A DNA stretch of 64,000 nucleotides from contig PYSS01000049.1 in NCBI GenBank assembly GCA_003049465.1, positions 186,001 through 250,000 of the forward strand, in the 5' to 3' direction. Made by a program: the position numbers and the translations under genes. A model generated the notes under the pieces. It was not told the DNA's origin. It searched no databases and worked only from the letters and a program-made list of their open reading frames with translations. Positions 1-11,746 of this stretch are shown piece by piece. Within the stretch, counting starts at the first letter, position 1, and each line of letters starts with the position of its first letter. This DNA is from Magnaporthiopsis rhizophila. Taxonomy: Eukaryota > Ascomycota > Sordariomycetes > Magnaporthales > Magnaporthaceae.

Positions 1-76
1 TGATATATTTGTTATATAATATAGCAAATATAATACAGTGATATATTTGTTATGCAACATAACAAATATAGCACAG
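1..76. repeat. Two tandem 38-bp palindromic repeats
   Basis: Copies lie at 1-38 and 39-76. They differ at six positions, all transitions. Copy 2 contains a near-perfect hairpin: arms ATATTTGTTATG and CATAACAAATAT around a CAA loop. Copy 1 is a degraded version of the same hairpin. Four of the six differences are CpA/TpA-type changes (including the opposite strand), as expected of RIP. Function is unknown. Confidence 0.75.
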
Positions 77-1515
77 ATATAGTATGGAAGGGTTGCTGGT
101 ATATAAGGTAAGGGGTTATTTTTGTGTTAGATAGTTTTTGATTAAGGCTTTGGCATTAATCAACCTAAGTTAGCTCCAAGGCAACCCTTTGGGCAAATAA
201 TCGAGACCTTTGTTACTATTCCAGTTTTTTAGCACAAGCAACCTTGTGAAGGTTATACTGCTCAGCACCTTTCCTAGCATACCCTACCCTAGGAGCAGAG
301 AACTGTTTGTAACAAAAAGCCGCCTAATTTTGGGGGATACCAAGGGCAATTTTATAAGGCCGTTTTAAAAGCGCCCTACCTATCCGGCAATTACAAAAAG
401 CTTATCAGCGGATAGCTCCGGAGCAGAAGAAGCGCTTAGCCAATTGAATTTTATTACAGGCCTTTTTAAGGCTCCCGTTAATATATGCAAAAGTCCGGTT
501 TTTTGCGCAAAAAATCCTCCGGCAAAAGGGTGCCTCCCAGCCTTTCGGAAAGCATTGGATTCGTGGCTTTTTAGGCCGATATTCGGAGATCTGTACCGGA
601 AAAAGCCGGCGCATAAAGGTTGCATGCATTAAAAGGGCTACAATTATAATAATAAAGCAATAATAAAAATGTTTGCAAATACCGGAGATAGCCGGGATTA
701 AGCCGGAAAATATGTATAATACTAACAAAAGCGGTCTGCAGGAGGGGAAAACCGGCAACAGGCTTATTTTAGGCCTTGCAAAAATCCGGCCTTTGCAAAA
801 AAAGCCTGGAACCCGCATTTAAACCTCCTTTATTAAATGCATTTCAGCCACGGGGGTTACCCTTTTTTTGCTTATTATATTTAAAAAAAAAAGCGTACAA
901 AAGCAATAATTTCCAAAGGATTTAGGCCTTTTTCAAAGCTGGGAATTTATTGTAATAAATAACGGATGGACTATTAACCGTACTAAAATCGAGTGGTTGC
1001 AAAAAATTTTCCTCCCGGGTATCCAATCTTTTGCCCCTGCATTATATTTTTTAATACTGGATGGCCACAAATTTTATATAACTAAAAAATTTATATATTT
1101 TTGCCTCCAAAATAATATTTATCTTTTTTATTTATCTTTTTATACCTTTTATATGCTGCAACCTTTTAACTTATCCATTTTTAATTCTTTTAAACAAACC
1201 TACCGCCAAAAAATAAAATTTTAAGCTTTATTTACCTGCTTAACTGTGATTAAAAAAAGGTTTTTTTTATAAGCCTATATTTTTGCAAAATTATAAACCC
1301 CCTATATAATCAAATCAGGGTGGCAGGTATCAGGCTTTTGGCCCCGGAATATCCAAAAACCTTTATCAAACCAACTTTTACTTGAAAACTTCCAACAAAA
1401 CGATTAACAAGCCCAAATTTAACAATTTGCAAAAAATAATAGGGCCAAACAATATTTAACGGTCCCTATTCAAATATCCCAAATCGTATAAAAAACTCCT
1501 AAATAATCGAAAAAA

Positions 1516-1842
1516 TTGGCCACCCAAATCAGCACTATTAAGGCCCGGATCCTTATAAGCCCTATAACCCGGCTTTTTTTCCGAAAATTTCAAAAAGGCT
1601 ATAGCGTGCACAAATACGATTTGGCTACAGCCTATCAAAAAATCAGGCAATTGGAAGCCCAATTGGAAGCACAACAGCCTCGCAAAAAAAAAAAGGTGGC
1701 CACGGATCCCAACGAAACTTTTATGGATATCCGCCGAGTTGCAAAGGCAAGGGGTAATATTAAGGAGGTAATGGATACAGCATCTGAAAAAGCGGAAAAT
1801 TCTGATCAGGAATCAGCTTTATCTTGCATCGAGGTTGCTTAA
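1516..1842 (+). pseudogene. C-terminal fragment of a pogo/Tc1-type transposase
   Basis: The open stretch carries a coiled-coil-like segment (residues about 37-52, with LEAQLEAQ), a basic run PRKKKK, then a DPNETFMDIRRVAKAR block. This layout is typical of the C-terminal tail of fungal pogo/Fot1-like DDE transposases, downstream of the catalytic DDE domain. No DDE domain, CENP-B-like helix-turn-helix or upstream in-frame coding sequence is visible; the preceding 1.5 kb is AT-rich and full of stops. It is therefore a remnant, probably in the final exon of the dead element. It lies about 60 bp before the putative terminal repeat at 1903, as expected for the 3' end of such an element. The family assignment rests on pattern recognition only. 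Confidence 0.55.
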
Positions 1843-1902
1843 ATAAAGGTAAAAATTTGCAGTTGAATGCAGTAGGTTTGTTGTTGATCGGATCCCGGTG
1901 GA

Positions 1903-1934
1903 GGTGCCGGACAGGGGGGGTGCCGGACAGGGGG
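1903..1934. repeat. Perfect 16-bp tandem duplication, possible transposon end
   Basis: GGTGCCGGACAGGGGG occurs twice back to back (1903-1918 and 1919-1934), followed by TGCACTGAC. It sits exactly where the AT-rich relic passes into ordinary sequence, so it may be part of a terminal inverted repeat. Confidence 0.6.
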
Positions 1935-1945
1935 TGCACTGACTT

Positions 1946-3397
1946 ATAATAAAGGACAACTTGATACCGGTAAATATAGATCGAGGTTTGAAACTGGCTT
2001 CATTATCAAAAGATTACAAAATTATCGATGTCAGCTTTCTTGATGCCAACACTATTTGAATCTCCAGTCCAAAGTCCTAGGATTCATGGCTGGGACTCGG
2101 AAAGTTTACACAGGTGATGGCGGGCACCTTGGCGGCGACAAATCCACGTAGCCAGCACAACGAAGCCTAGGTAGCTGGGAAGGGGACCGCGGGGATGCTG
2201 CCGGGCGCTCATCGGTAACATGTGCGTCATTCAAAGTCGATACCGGCCGTGACGTTGCTGACGAAGAGCGGCACGTGCTCAGGTTCAGCCGACCGTCTCT
2301 GCGGCCGGATACGTACTGGTCTGGCCTGGCCCGAACACGAAGGGCCTTCCTGTCGGCTGGGGATGCCTAGGTACGTAGCCATGCTCGGGTACGTAGCCGC
2401 GTTCAGGTACGTAGTCGCGTTCGGAAAGCATGCGGTGATGCCGGGAAGCCGGCCCGTGACAGCGAGCGCAGGCCCCGTATGGGAGGATGATATAATTATA
2501 TGGACGTATGAAACAGACAGGTCTTGAGACTTAAGATCCCAACTATCGACGGTGGCGGGAAGCCGAACGATGAAAAAAGAACTGGCCGTGCCTGGGAGGC
2601 CGGCAACCCCTTAAATTTTAATGATGCAGTTCGGAGGAAGAGAAGAAGGCATCCACTGCGAGTGTGCTGCAAAATGCCAAGAGTAAAAATAGTTGGGCAG
2701 GTGAAGGAATGGTTGGCTGGCCTGGCACTGGGCGGAATCTCCATTTATAGGAACCACCTGCCTTGCTTTGTGTCAGCCACGTGTGACGTTTTGGTGGTCG
2801 GGAACAAGGAGGAGGACTCTGCATGTGGCATGTACTCGGGGCTGTGGCTGGCCTCTGTCAGCAAACATGTAGTCATGTACCGACCGACTTTTGATCCTGC
2901 CTCTATAAGTGGTCGCCCGATTGTAATACGATCGCGATTGGGATTTCGGCTCTCTGACGTGCCTCTGCGGCACCTGGAAATAAGACCCGTCCCGGGCGGC
3001 CCCCAGGTCCAGGGGCTGGGCCAGCCATGAGGTCGCCGAATCTTTCCCATCTAGGCTTCGGGCGAGGCAGGTACTGTACCATGCAGCCACAACCGCCAAG
3101 TCGAAGCCTCACGTCGTGTGCCTTTTACTCGTTCCGCCCTCCATCGACGTCAGCCTCTCAGCGCTATGGAGGACTGGAGATCCCTGCCACGAGGCCCTTT
3201 TGGCACTTTTGGCCCCCAAACATGGGACTGGGCGTTATAAAATCATCTGAACGCCCGCCGCAAAAAGAGGTCCATCACCGACCCGCCGCCGACCTCCGGT
3301 CGTGTCTGTCGTCCATGGCAGTAGATAAAGACCAGCCTGCGAGCCCACGCGCCAAGCCTGGCTACTAGGTACCTACCTACCTAAACGCTGCTCGTTC
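1946..3397. other. Intergenic, upstream of the Zn2Cys6 factor gene
   Basis: No convincing gene seen. Several overlapping open stretches exist on both strands, but none shows a recognisable domain or splice structure. It contains the 18-bp minisatellite at 2370-2423. The last 30 bases before the next ATG carry a GGTACCTACCTACC motif (about 3369-3382). Probably contains the promoter and 5' UTR of the factor gene. Confidence 0.5.
2370..2423. repeat. Three tandem 18-bp units with TACGTA core
   Basis: Units at 2370-2387, 2388-2405 and 2406-2423 share GGTACGTAG. Each contains the palindrome TACGTA. The second and third units are nearly identical. Confidence 0.8.
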
Positions 3398-6082
3398 ATG
3401 ATGGAGCCCGCCGCCCAGGAAAGCCCGCGCCAGCGACGCAACCGAAAGGTCAACACGTGTGGTATGCCTTATCCGCTGCAGCAGCTGTCCGGCCGAGCCA
3501 GCCGCCTTTCTTTCCACGCAAACTGATGCCGTTTGAGTTTGGCCCAAGGAAAAAGACGAGTGTCGAGTCCTGAAGCGCAAGTGCAACCGCGCCCGCCCTT
3601 GCTCCAACTGTCAGAAGACGGGTCGCTACTGCGTCTTCTCGGCCGCCCGCTCGGGGCCGCCACCGCTATCGGGCCCGGCTGCAGCAGCCGATCCGCCGCC
3701 GGTGCCCTCGTCGTCGACGACCGCTCCCCGCAGTCCCGGGCCCGCGTCGGGCGCGACGTCGAGCCGCCCTTCCGTGTCCACGTCCTCCTCGATCCCGCTC
3801 CCGCCCGACCACACGCCGCCCGACATATGCCTCCGCATCGGGAGACTAACCATCACGGACAGGATGGGCGGGCTGCCGAGGGCGAGCCTGGTGGGCGAGC
3901 TCGACGCCGTCCTCCAGAGCATGGTGGGCTTCGGGTTTTCCGAGCCCGAGCCTCCTCCTTTCGACTGCTTCTCCTCCGCTCCCATCGCGTCCTGGTTCAA
4001 GTCCCACACGCAAGCCCCGTTCTTGCGTCTAGTCAACAACACTCCGGCTTGGCCAGAAGCAGGCGGCTCTCTGCCACCCACCACCACCTCTACCGCCGGC
4101 ACTACTGCCGGCACTTTTTCGCCGTCACCTACCCAGCAGCGCACGTTGTTCGATCGGTACTTCGTTTCGGTATATCCCGTGTGCGCCCTTGTCTCGCCTG
4201 GTGACCTCGGGGGTGGTGGTGGTGCCCCTGCTCTTCCGGGAGAGAGGATGAACGCTGGTGGCGGCGACGGCGGCAGCAGCGGGATGAACGATGGTGGCGC
4301 TCACCACCACCACTACGACGACGGCCCCGTGGCCACTGCCCTTCGCGCCGCCGTGTCGTACGCCGCAGCAGTCAGCATGCCGCCCCTGGAGAGCCAGCGC
4401 GTCTTTGGCTTGCCCAAGCCCTCGCTCGTGCGCTGGCTCCAGACGGCGGCCGAGGATGCGATATCGGCCGCCAACTGCTTCGCCGCCAGCCTGGACCTGC
4501 GCTCCTTCCAAGCCGTCTTGACCTACCTGACCCCCCAGCTGCTCAGCGAGGTGTCGCGAACCCACGCCGTCCTGGTGTCGGCCGTCACGCGCCAGTTCCA
4601 AATTGCCGGCTTCGATCGCAGCGTCGAGGGCTCCGGCGGTGGTGGTGGTGGTGGTGGGCAAAGCAGCCCCGTCGACGAGTCCGAGAGCCGCAGGCTGACC
4701 AGGCTGCACTGCTGGCAGCACCTGCTCTTCCTCAACGTCCGCGCCACTGAGGCGGTCGGGCCGGAGCGGTCGCTCTTCGAGGACCCGGACGCGGAGATGC
4801 CGCTGCCCGACCCCGCTCGCGCCGCCGCCCAGGGCCGGGGTGGTGACATGGTCGCCATAATCCGGTACGAATGCTACCAGATCCACTGCTTCGTCATGCG
4901 CGAGCGCCAGAACGTGCTCCGCGGGACGCTTCCGCTGCACAGCTGTCTCGACATGCTGGACGAGCGGGCGCGGCGGGTGCGGAGCAGATACATGGACAGG
5001 CTGGACGATGGCGTTGCGATACAAAGGTACGCTAGGCTCGTGGGGAATCTGCTACTCGCTCGCTCGCGCTGCATGCTCCTACACAGCGTCAACGCTAAGC
5101 TGCTGGAGTGGTCGAGGTCTCCCCAAACCAGGAAGCTTAGGGACAGGTCAGTGATTTCTTTTTTTTTTTTTTTCTCTCTCCTGACATCCACACCCCCAAG
5201 CAACCGTTTTTCGCTGACTCTGAGACGACCCATGACAGTCTAGTCCAGCACAGCCTCGACGTTATCGAGACGGGCGTCGTGCTCGAGACGGACCCGGACC
5301 TGGCAGAATGGTGCTGGTACGCCGGCGCCTACCACCAGTACCACTCGTTGCTGTTCCCGCTGGTGCAGGTGTGCATGCACCCGGACGACCACGCGCTCGC
5401 CGACAGGGTCATGGCCGTCGCCGACCACGTCTTTGGCCCTTCGTCGTCGCCGCCGTCGGGGTTTCACCAGCAGCGGGCCGTGACCATCCTGCGCACCCTC
5501 AGGCAGAATCTCGTCTCCTTCCTCGCCGTCATCAACGCTCCTCCGCAGCCGCTCTACGCATCCCCGCTGCCGATCCGCCAACACCATCCGGACGCTGCTG
5601 GAGGTACTACTTCATCGTTTCCATCGCAGCATCATCATCAGCATCAGCATCAGCATCAGCATCAACAGCCTCTGCCATATATGACGACGCCAGAAGAGTA
5701 CTTGGCAGAGCAGCAGCAGCAGCACGCGCCGCCGCCCAGCATTCACGCACCACCACGACTCGGGCATAACCACAACCTGGCTGCTTCGTCGTCATCGCCG
5801 CCCATGATAGGCGGGAGTCGCCCCGCATTTAAAGATCCGTTTGGCCAGGGGTTTCTGGGCGGCGCGGGTGTCGAACTGTCCAGCACGCCCGTCGAGATGG
5901 ACCACCACCACCGACACCACCACCACAATCACAATACAAGAAACGACCCGTTTGACATCATGGCAGGGAGCGCCGGCCACGGGGGAAAGCAGGTGGCCGC
6001 CGGCTCCAGTTTCGACGACATGCCAGAACCGAACGAGGGCTACGGTTGGTGGCCCTGGCCTCCGCAGGAATGGTGGCCTTGA
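3398..6082 (+). CDS. Zn2Cys6 fungal transcription factor
   Basis: Three exons: 3398-3461, 3556-5146 and 5239-6082 (832 aa). The first intron cuts the zinc cluster after its first Cys; joining the exons gives Cys21, 24, 31, 37, 40 and 47 with C-x2-C-x6-C-x5-C-x2-C-x6-C spacing, the canonical binuclear zinc cluster that binds CGG-type sites. Residues about 48-100 are a Ser/Pro-rich linker. The middle (about 230-620) looks like the fungal-specific middle homology region. The C-terminus is rich in His and Gln (CAT/CAG repeats near 5630-5665) and ends in a Trp-rich patch. It is expected to act in the nucleus as a sequence-specific regulator; its target is unknown. ATG codons at 3398 and 3401 are adjacent, so the start could be one codon later. 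The DUF6594 gene faces it tail to tail. Confidence 0.88.
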
Positions 6083-6737
6083 CCTTCTGGCGCGCACTAG
6101 TGGTTGGAACTGCGCGCGGCCTCCGCGCCTTGCCCGAAATGGAACAACAAGTAAGCGGAAATTCCAAATGTCAGACGCGCGGGAGATGCCGCACGTCATC
6201 ATCAACCCTTCACCATTTTTAATTCCAAATTACGTCCGCCCCCCTTTTTAATTTTCTATTTATTCTGGTCCGCCATGCATGGGAGCGGACAAGCTGGTTA
6301 CATATACCCCCTTTTCAGCCTAAAATAGTTTAGATAGGTGCAAACAAGTCTTGTCAGATTTGTGGAACACGAGGAAAATCGTAATCATGGAACGTTTGAC
6401 GTCAGTGGCGGGTGGTTCATAAAAAGAAACGTATGCTTCGTATACAGTTATGCTATAATTGTGCTCTTCCTGCGGCAGACAAGAAAAAACCACCAAAGAT
6501 CGATCCTACATGTACAAATTGGTAAAAAAAGAAAAAAAAAAAAGAAAGGAAAAATATGCGAGAGTCGTGGCTCTGCTTGGCCTCGTTGGGCCAGCCGGGT
6601 ATTTACGCCTTGAGATGCAAGAAAACAAGAGAAGCAAGACGCAAGAAAGATGAGGAAAGTGACATTGCAGTGACAAAGGAAAGAAAATCGTCAAAAGAAG
6701 TCGTGTTGTGTTTGTTGCTCGGTCATTCCACCTCTCC
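6083..6737. other. Convergent 3' intergenic region
   Basis: Lies between the 3' ends of the Zn2Cys6 gene (+) and the DUF6594 gene (-). It is AT-leaning with an A-rich tract near 6523-6550; it probably holds the 3' UTRs. No gene seen. Confidence 0.55.
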
Positions 6738-9396
6738 TCAGGCAAAAGCGCCTGCAATAATGGCCATGACGCCTCCATACGCTCCAGCACAGAGGAGCAG
6801 GTCTTGCGTAGAGAACCCACCGACCACGGAATAAGATGCCGCAGCAACAGTAAGCGGCGGCGGGGTGGTGGTGGAACCCCCGGTCTGCTTGCCCTCCTGC
6901 ACCGTTTCGCCGCTCGATTCGGTCGTGATCTGCGCGGCCTTGTCCTCGGTGAGGCCCTTGGACGGCGACCACCTGGACCAACCGCCGCAGAGAGCAGCTG
7001 CCAGCACCAGGACGGTGAGCACAACCGCCATGCGCGCGGCAAACCCTGGGACGATGGTGAAGGCCGACATGGGCGCCAGGATGGCGGCCGCACCGGCCAA
7101 GACGCCGCAGACCACGCCGCCGCTCACGACGACCCCGGTTTCAGATTTGGGCTCCGCATCCTCGAGGAGCGACATGGTGGACGTGGGAGCCGGCTCCGTG
7201 GGGTACGACGAGGAGAGGCAGGAAGCCAGGCCCGGCGACCCGTTGGACGCGCTGGAGCCGAATCGCCGATGGCGGTTCGCGTTGGCGGCCGTGGTTGGCG
7301 GCTGCGATAGGGGCGAGGGGCGCGCCGTCGCAAACGGGGATCGGACAGCCTCCGGCCGCTGGTAATACAAAATGGTTGGCGTCGGCGAACCAGCGCGGAA
7401 CGGACTCCGGCCCCGAACGGGCATCGGACCGTTGTCGTCTGAGGGCTGGTCCTGTTTGTCCTGCTCGGTGCCGTACTGGTGGTTCCTAAGCGGCAGGTCG
7501 CCGCGGCGGTGGCGTGGAGTAGCCGCCGGCGTCTCGAAGGAAACGGTATCGGACGGCTTCTCGTCCGGAGATAGAGAAATGAGATCGTACGGACAATCGA
7601 GGAACCGAGTCTCCATCTCGCTGATGGGGTTCTCCATTGCGAAGTATGTACGGTAGTTGTCGACGTCCTTGGTCGACGGAACGGGAAGTCCCTGGGTCTT
7701 GGTAAAGGACTCGAGAGCTTGGTCTATGGATTGATTGCTAGAGTCAGCGCGCGCCCGCCAGGAAAACAAAACAAAAAGCCTTGTTCAAGGGAGGATACTC
7801 ACTGTACTGTCCGAGCTTGGCCTCAATCTTTTGGAGGACCTCGGTCTTCTGGACTTGCAGCTCCCCGCCGCGCGGGTTATCGCTGCGCCTGGACGCGGGC
7901 AGGATGTGGCTTTGCATACGGCGCGCCTGGGTGTCGGTCGTGTCCAGACGGTGCAGCTGCTCCTCCAGCACGCTCAACTCGTCTTGCAGATTTAGCAGGA
8001 CACGGTGCTGGAGTGCCTGGAAGCGACGGTAGATTGGCTTGATGGACGGGTGCTGCTGGTGCTGCTGCAGCCACGGTGACGGCGTCGGCATCCCCACGGA
8101 TCCGACCGAGGAACCCAGGCTCGCATGGCGTCGGTGAGCGCGGCGCACTTGTCCTTGTTGCGGCTGGTGCTGATGATGATCGGATTCGTGCCAGCCCAGG
8201 CAGTGCTCCGGGCCCGACAGACAGGAAGCGAGGAGCTCATACCCAGAGAGCGGGAGCTTCTCGGCACGCGGGAGGTTCATGGCCGGTTGGGGAGAGCCTC
8301 GGGATTTGACCAGCCGGGGCGGGATGTTCACTTTGCCGCGGGGCATCTCGGGGGTGCCGTAGCGCCTGTGGTACTGCCTGCTGATCTCCTGCTCCAGCTC
8401 CTGCAGCTCCAGCAGGCTTCTAGGCTCCCTGAGCTCGGGCGCCGCGAGCGAGTCGCCTTTGACAGGCGAGGCGCGTCCTGAGGCATCGCCATTGCCGTTG
8501 ACGCTCCGCTCAGGACTGCTGCTGCGGTCCGTTTCCGGATCTTCACACACAGCCTCGGAGCACGACGTGGCGCTGGCGGCGCTGGACATTCCCGACGAGT
8601 ACGGACTTGTCATCCTGTGGCTCGGCCTGCACGGCGATCCTCGAGTCGACGAGCCAGAAGGATTGAGGGGTGGTGCGTGGTGCCAAGGCGCTGATGAAGC
8701 CGTCCCTGCCGCCTCGACGCTCCTCCGAATAGCCTCCTCGGTCACCTCGGGCGAGTCCTCGTCCAGATACTTGAGGGCATCAGGCACCAGCATCGCACGC
8801 GGGGGCGACATGTTGGTCTCGCGCGAAGCCGCCGAAGCCTGCCTAGCCGAGGGCAATGCCGATTCGCCGTTTTCGGCGCCTCGCTCCGGCCGACGCGGAG
8901 TCTGAACCACAGTCGAGGTGCTTCCGTTTGAGCTGTCGGGGCGCCTCATACAGAAGCTGAGCGATGCGGACGAGTGGGGAGGCCGGGAAAAGGTTTGCCT
9001 CCCACGGCGCTCAGACGCGAACCTCTCGTTGTCAAGAAATATGCTCCGTCCCCTGATCCCCAAATCGGATTCGGAGCGGCGGTGCGTCGGCCACGGCTTA
9101 GACTTCGGGTGCGGCGGCAGGCCGGAGGCGCCCAGACGCATCATGGTTGAGGATCTGGGTCGGTTTCGGTGGTAGTTGATGTTGTGTCTCGGGGACTTGG
9201 CGGAGCCGGCAAAAGTCCAGTGCCGGTTCTCATCCACCTCCGGCGGCCTCAACTTATCGTCGGTGTCATGGGCGGCATCCCCGTCCTCGAACTCGGGCTC
9301 CTCGTGGAGGGGCTTCTCCGCGACCAGCTCCTCGCGACACACGCGCACCTCTCCACTCGGCATCGCTACTACCTGTAGCTGGACGGTGCACCGCAT
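6738..9396 (-). CDS. DUF6594-type membrane protein with long disordered N-terminus
   Basis: Two exons on the minus strand: 9396-7803 and 7723-6738 (859 aa). The intron has a GTGAGT donor. An acceptor after 7724 restores phase; a second acceptor at 7738 would need the weaker donor GTACAG. The N-terminal 400 residues or so are Ser/Pro/Arg-rich and probably disordered. From about residue 460 the protein shows the DUF6594 pattern: a YRRFQALQHRVLLNLQDEL helix, a Leu-rich coiled-coil, then the conserved LPVPS and FLDCPYDLISLS elements. The C-terminus has two or three hydrophobic segments (one near GVVCGVLAGAAAIL, one close to the end), consistent with membrane anchoring. Proteins of this family have no established function. 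The ATG at 9363 is an alternative start. Confidence 0.8.
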
Positions 9397-11746
9397 TATG
9401 CGTTAGTATACGAGGCGGGTCACCAGCTTGTTGGGGACTGCTAAATCTGGCAAAAACGTAGCGCAACATTGAAAGGGGAAAGATGGTGGGAAGAACCGGA
9501 CAGCGCCGTTGAGCCATGGATAGGCATACCTTCTTTCCTTGACTTCTAGCTGGTGTGCTGTGTGGTCTTCACAACAGAGCGGAGCACCCGGAAAAGATAG
9601 AAACGTGTCAATGCAGGTATCCGATACGGACGGAAGTGATGGTATTTGCTTGTGTAGTGGTGTTAGGCGACCAATGGCGAGAGCCCACGCGATGTGATGT
9701 GCGGCCTTGGGACCAACGGCGAAAACTCAGGTAAACGCAAATCTCGTCACTGGACGAGCACACGTCGAATGGCAAACATGAATGGCACCGTTGGGCAATA
9801 TAGCTAAAAATCAGGAAGCGGGCGCGGGTCCCGACGGAGCCAGGGTATGGTATGTCTGGGCCAGGCCTTTACTCGTGTTTAACACGTCAAGTCCCTGCCC
9901 CTGCCACGGCGGCGTCGTCGTGCCCGCCAGTTATCGGGGCATCCAGGTCTCGTGCGCTGGCTGGGCCTGGCTCCGGTAGGTGAGGAGAGCGATGCCGTCC
10001 TTCTCCACGCTGCGAAAAAAGAAACTCGCCAAGTTTGCTGACGAAGCCGCCGACGTGGGATCCTTCGCTCGCGTTTTTGCCAGATGGAGCTCGTCGACAG
10101 CGATCTCGAGACGGGGTCTGCTTTGTGCCGCTCGGATTGTGGCCTGATTCTTCTGTCATGGCCGTTTTAGCATCGCTGACAGCCCCCAGCCTAGGTACCT
10201 ACCAGCAAGGGCCCTGGGGAGGGGATCCAGCGCAGCAGTCGAGGGGAGGGACAGGGCTGACATCTCCCGCGCGGCGTGCTCCTCTTGAGCTGTCTCATCG
10301 ATGCCGCTGCTGTGTTTCAGGCCCTTAGTGACATCCAGGGCTCCCACGCTGGGGCGCCTTCGCTGGTGGGGACGCTCTCGGGCACCAGCAATGGGAGACA
10401 GCCGATGATTGGACAGGCAGCACGCACGCACCAGGTGCCACCTCGTCTCCGCCCACCCCTTCCAACACCTTGGTGCGGGTGGATGGTGGGACCAGCAGCT
10501 GGGGATCGGACGGACGGCAATGACTCGGAGCTTCCAATCTGGGCAGCCGCCGCTTGTCTCTGCCCCCGATCTTGGCAAGCATCAGCCTCAGTTTCGATCT
10601 GCGCGCATCTGCTCTGCTCTTCTGCCAATCGCGAGCTCAACAGCGCCCGTCCGCCCTGCGGACTCGGTGGCTGAGATGGCATTGCCGGACGGCGGATGCT
10701 TTGTCCGCGAGGATCCGGGGCAGCTCTAGCGACAGGGCCATCTGCATCCGATGCTCGGGCCGTTCATCTGATTTTGCCGAGGTTGCAAAATGTCGGGCCA
10801 CTCTCAGTAGCGAGAGAATCCCATCAATGGATTCTCATTCTGCTCTTGGCATCGGGCTAAACTTCTGCATTGCGGCGGCGCTGCGGCGGTTGCCACACTC
10901 GATGCTTCCATACCATGTTGCACCCGGCACGTCCCATAGTTTAATCACATCCATTTCCGTTTCAAAACATGCTCGCCCGCTTGGCAAGCCATTGGCTCCC
11001 TGGCCCGTGGACACAAAACGGCCGTCAGATCCCGTCAGATCCAGTCGAGTGGAAGCGGCAGGTGGGCGCGAGGTCTGTCGGGGGGAGCCTTTCCGGCCCC
11101 GACTCTTCAATAATTCCTACCTGACAGAGGTCCAGATGCGACGATTAGGTAAATCAACCTTCTCGCAGGCCAGTCTCATACATGACTGGAGTTGGGGCAA
11201 GTCTAGCTAGACGAACCAAACCAAACTCAACTCGGAACGGCGTTGAGACCAAACGGTAGTGTTCGTTCGACCACGCTAATTTCCCCGGGATACCAGTTAT
11301 AAACCGCTGGTTCCTCCTGAACCGTTCCGTCACACTTCCCACCCAAGTCTCATGGCCTCACGATGATGCAATGCTACGCGCTATTGCGACCGTACAAGAG
11401 TTCCAGCTTGCTCGTCGGGCGACGTCTCCAGATTTCTGCGTGGAGCAAGTCTCTTTCGAATGCGATGATTCAGGTTGTCTAGGCCCCATTCATGACTGAT
11501 GCAGATTCACAACAGCAACACAGGTCACCTTTGTTGTCGACGCACATTCACAGCAGCAACACAAGTCACTGTCGTTGCTCGTGAATACTAGCAGCAAGGC
11601 ACTCCCAGCACTCCCTTACATATACCCTGACAGGGACAACACTCAGGCCGGTGGCTTTCGCTTTCTAGCCACGGGTTGCCTAGGCACAGACCATATCCAG
11701 CCACGACCCTCCCCGCTCCAAACAACAACTCCGCCGTGATCGCGCC
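9397..11746. other. Intergenic region between divergent genes
   Basis: Contains the 5' regions of the DUF6594 gene (-) and the small coiled-coil gene (+). A 218-codon open stretch at 10554-11210 has no recognisable domain and was not called. An imperfect 41-bp tandem repeat lies at 11505-11586. A CTAGGTACCTACC motif occurs near 10192. No RNA gene seen. Confidence 0.5.
11505..11586. repeat. Two imperfect 41-bp tandem repeats with hairpins
   Basis: Copies at 11505-11545 and 11546-11586 both start ATTCACA.CAGCAACACA. Copy 1 contains AGGTCACCT; copy 2 contains AGCAAC and GTTGCT arms. They lie about 160 bp upstream of the next start codon, so a regulatory role is possible. Confidence 0.6.

Larger units (their letters stand above)
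1..1945. mobile_element. AT-rich, RIP-like transposon relic, right end
   Basis: This stretch is visibly much richer in A+T and TpA than the rest of the window and is broken by stops in every frame except one short stretch at 1516-1842. It ends in a GC-rich block at 1903-1945 containing two perfect tandem copies of a 16-bp unit, followed by TGCACTGAC. Pogo/Tan1-type fungal elements often have terminal inverted repeats with internal duplications, so I infer that this block is the right end of the element and that the left end lies outside the window. Sequence composition returns to normal after about 2000. C-to-T decay is inferred from appearance; no RIP index was computed. Confidence 0.6.

Noticed and set aside
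4125..5024. 299-codon open stretch antisense to the Zn2Cys6 gene
   Set aside because: Mirror of GC-rich coding sequence; the plus-strand frame has the zinc cluster and consistent splicing.
10554..11210. 218-codon open stretch on the plus strand
   Set aside because: No recognisable domain; overlaps other chance frames in GC-rich DNA; starts at a non-ATG codon.
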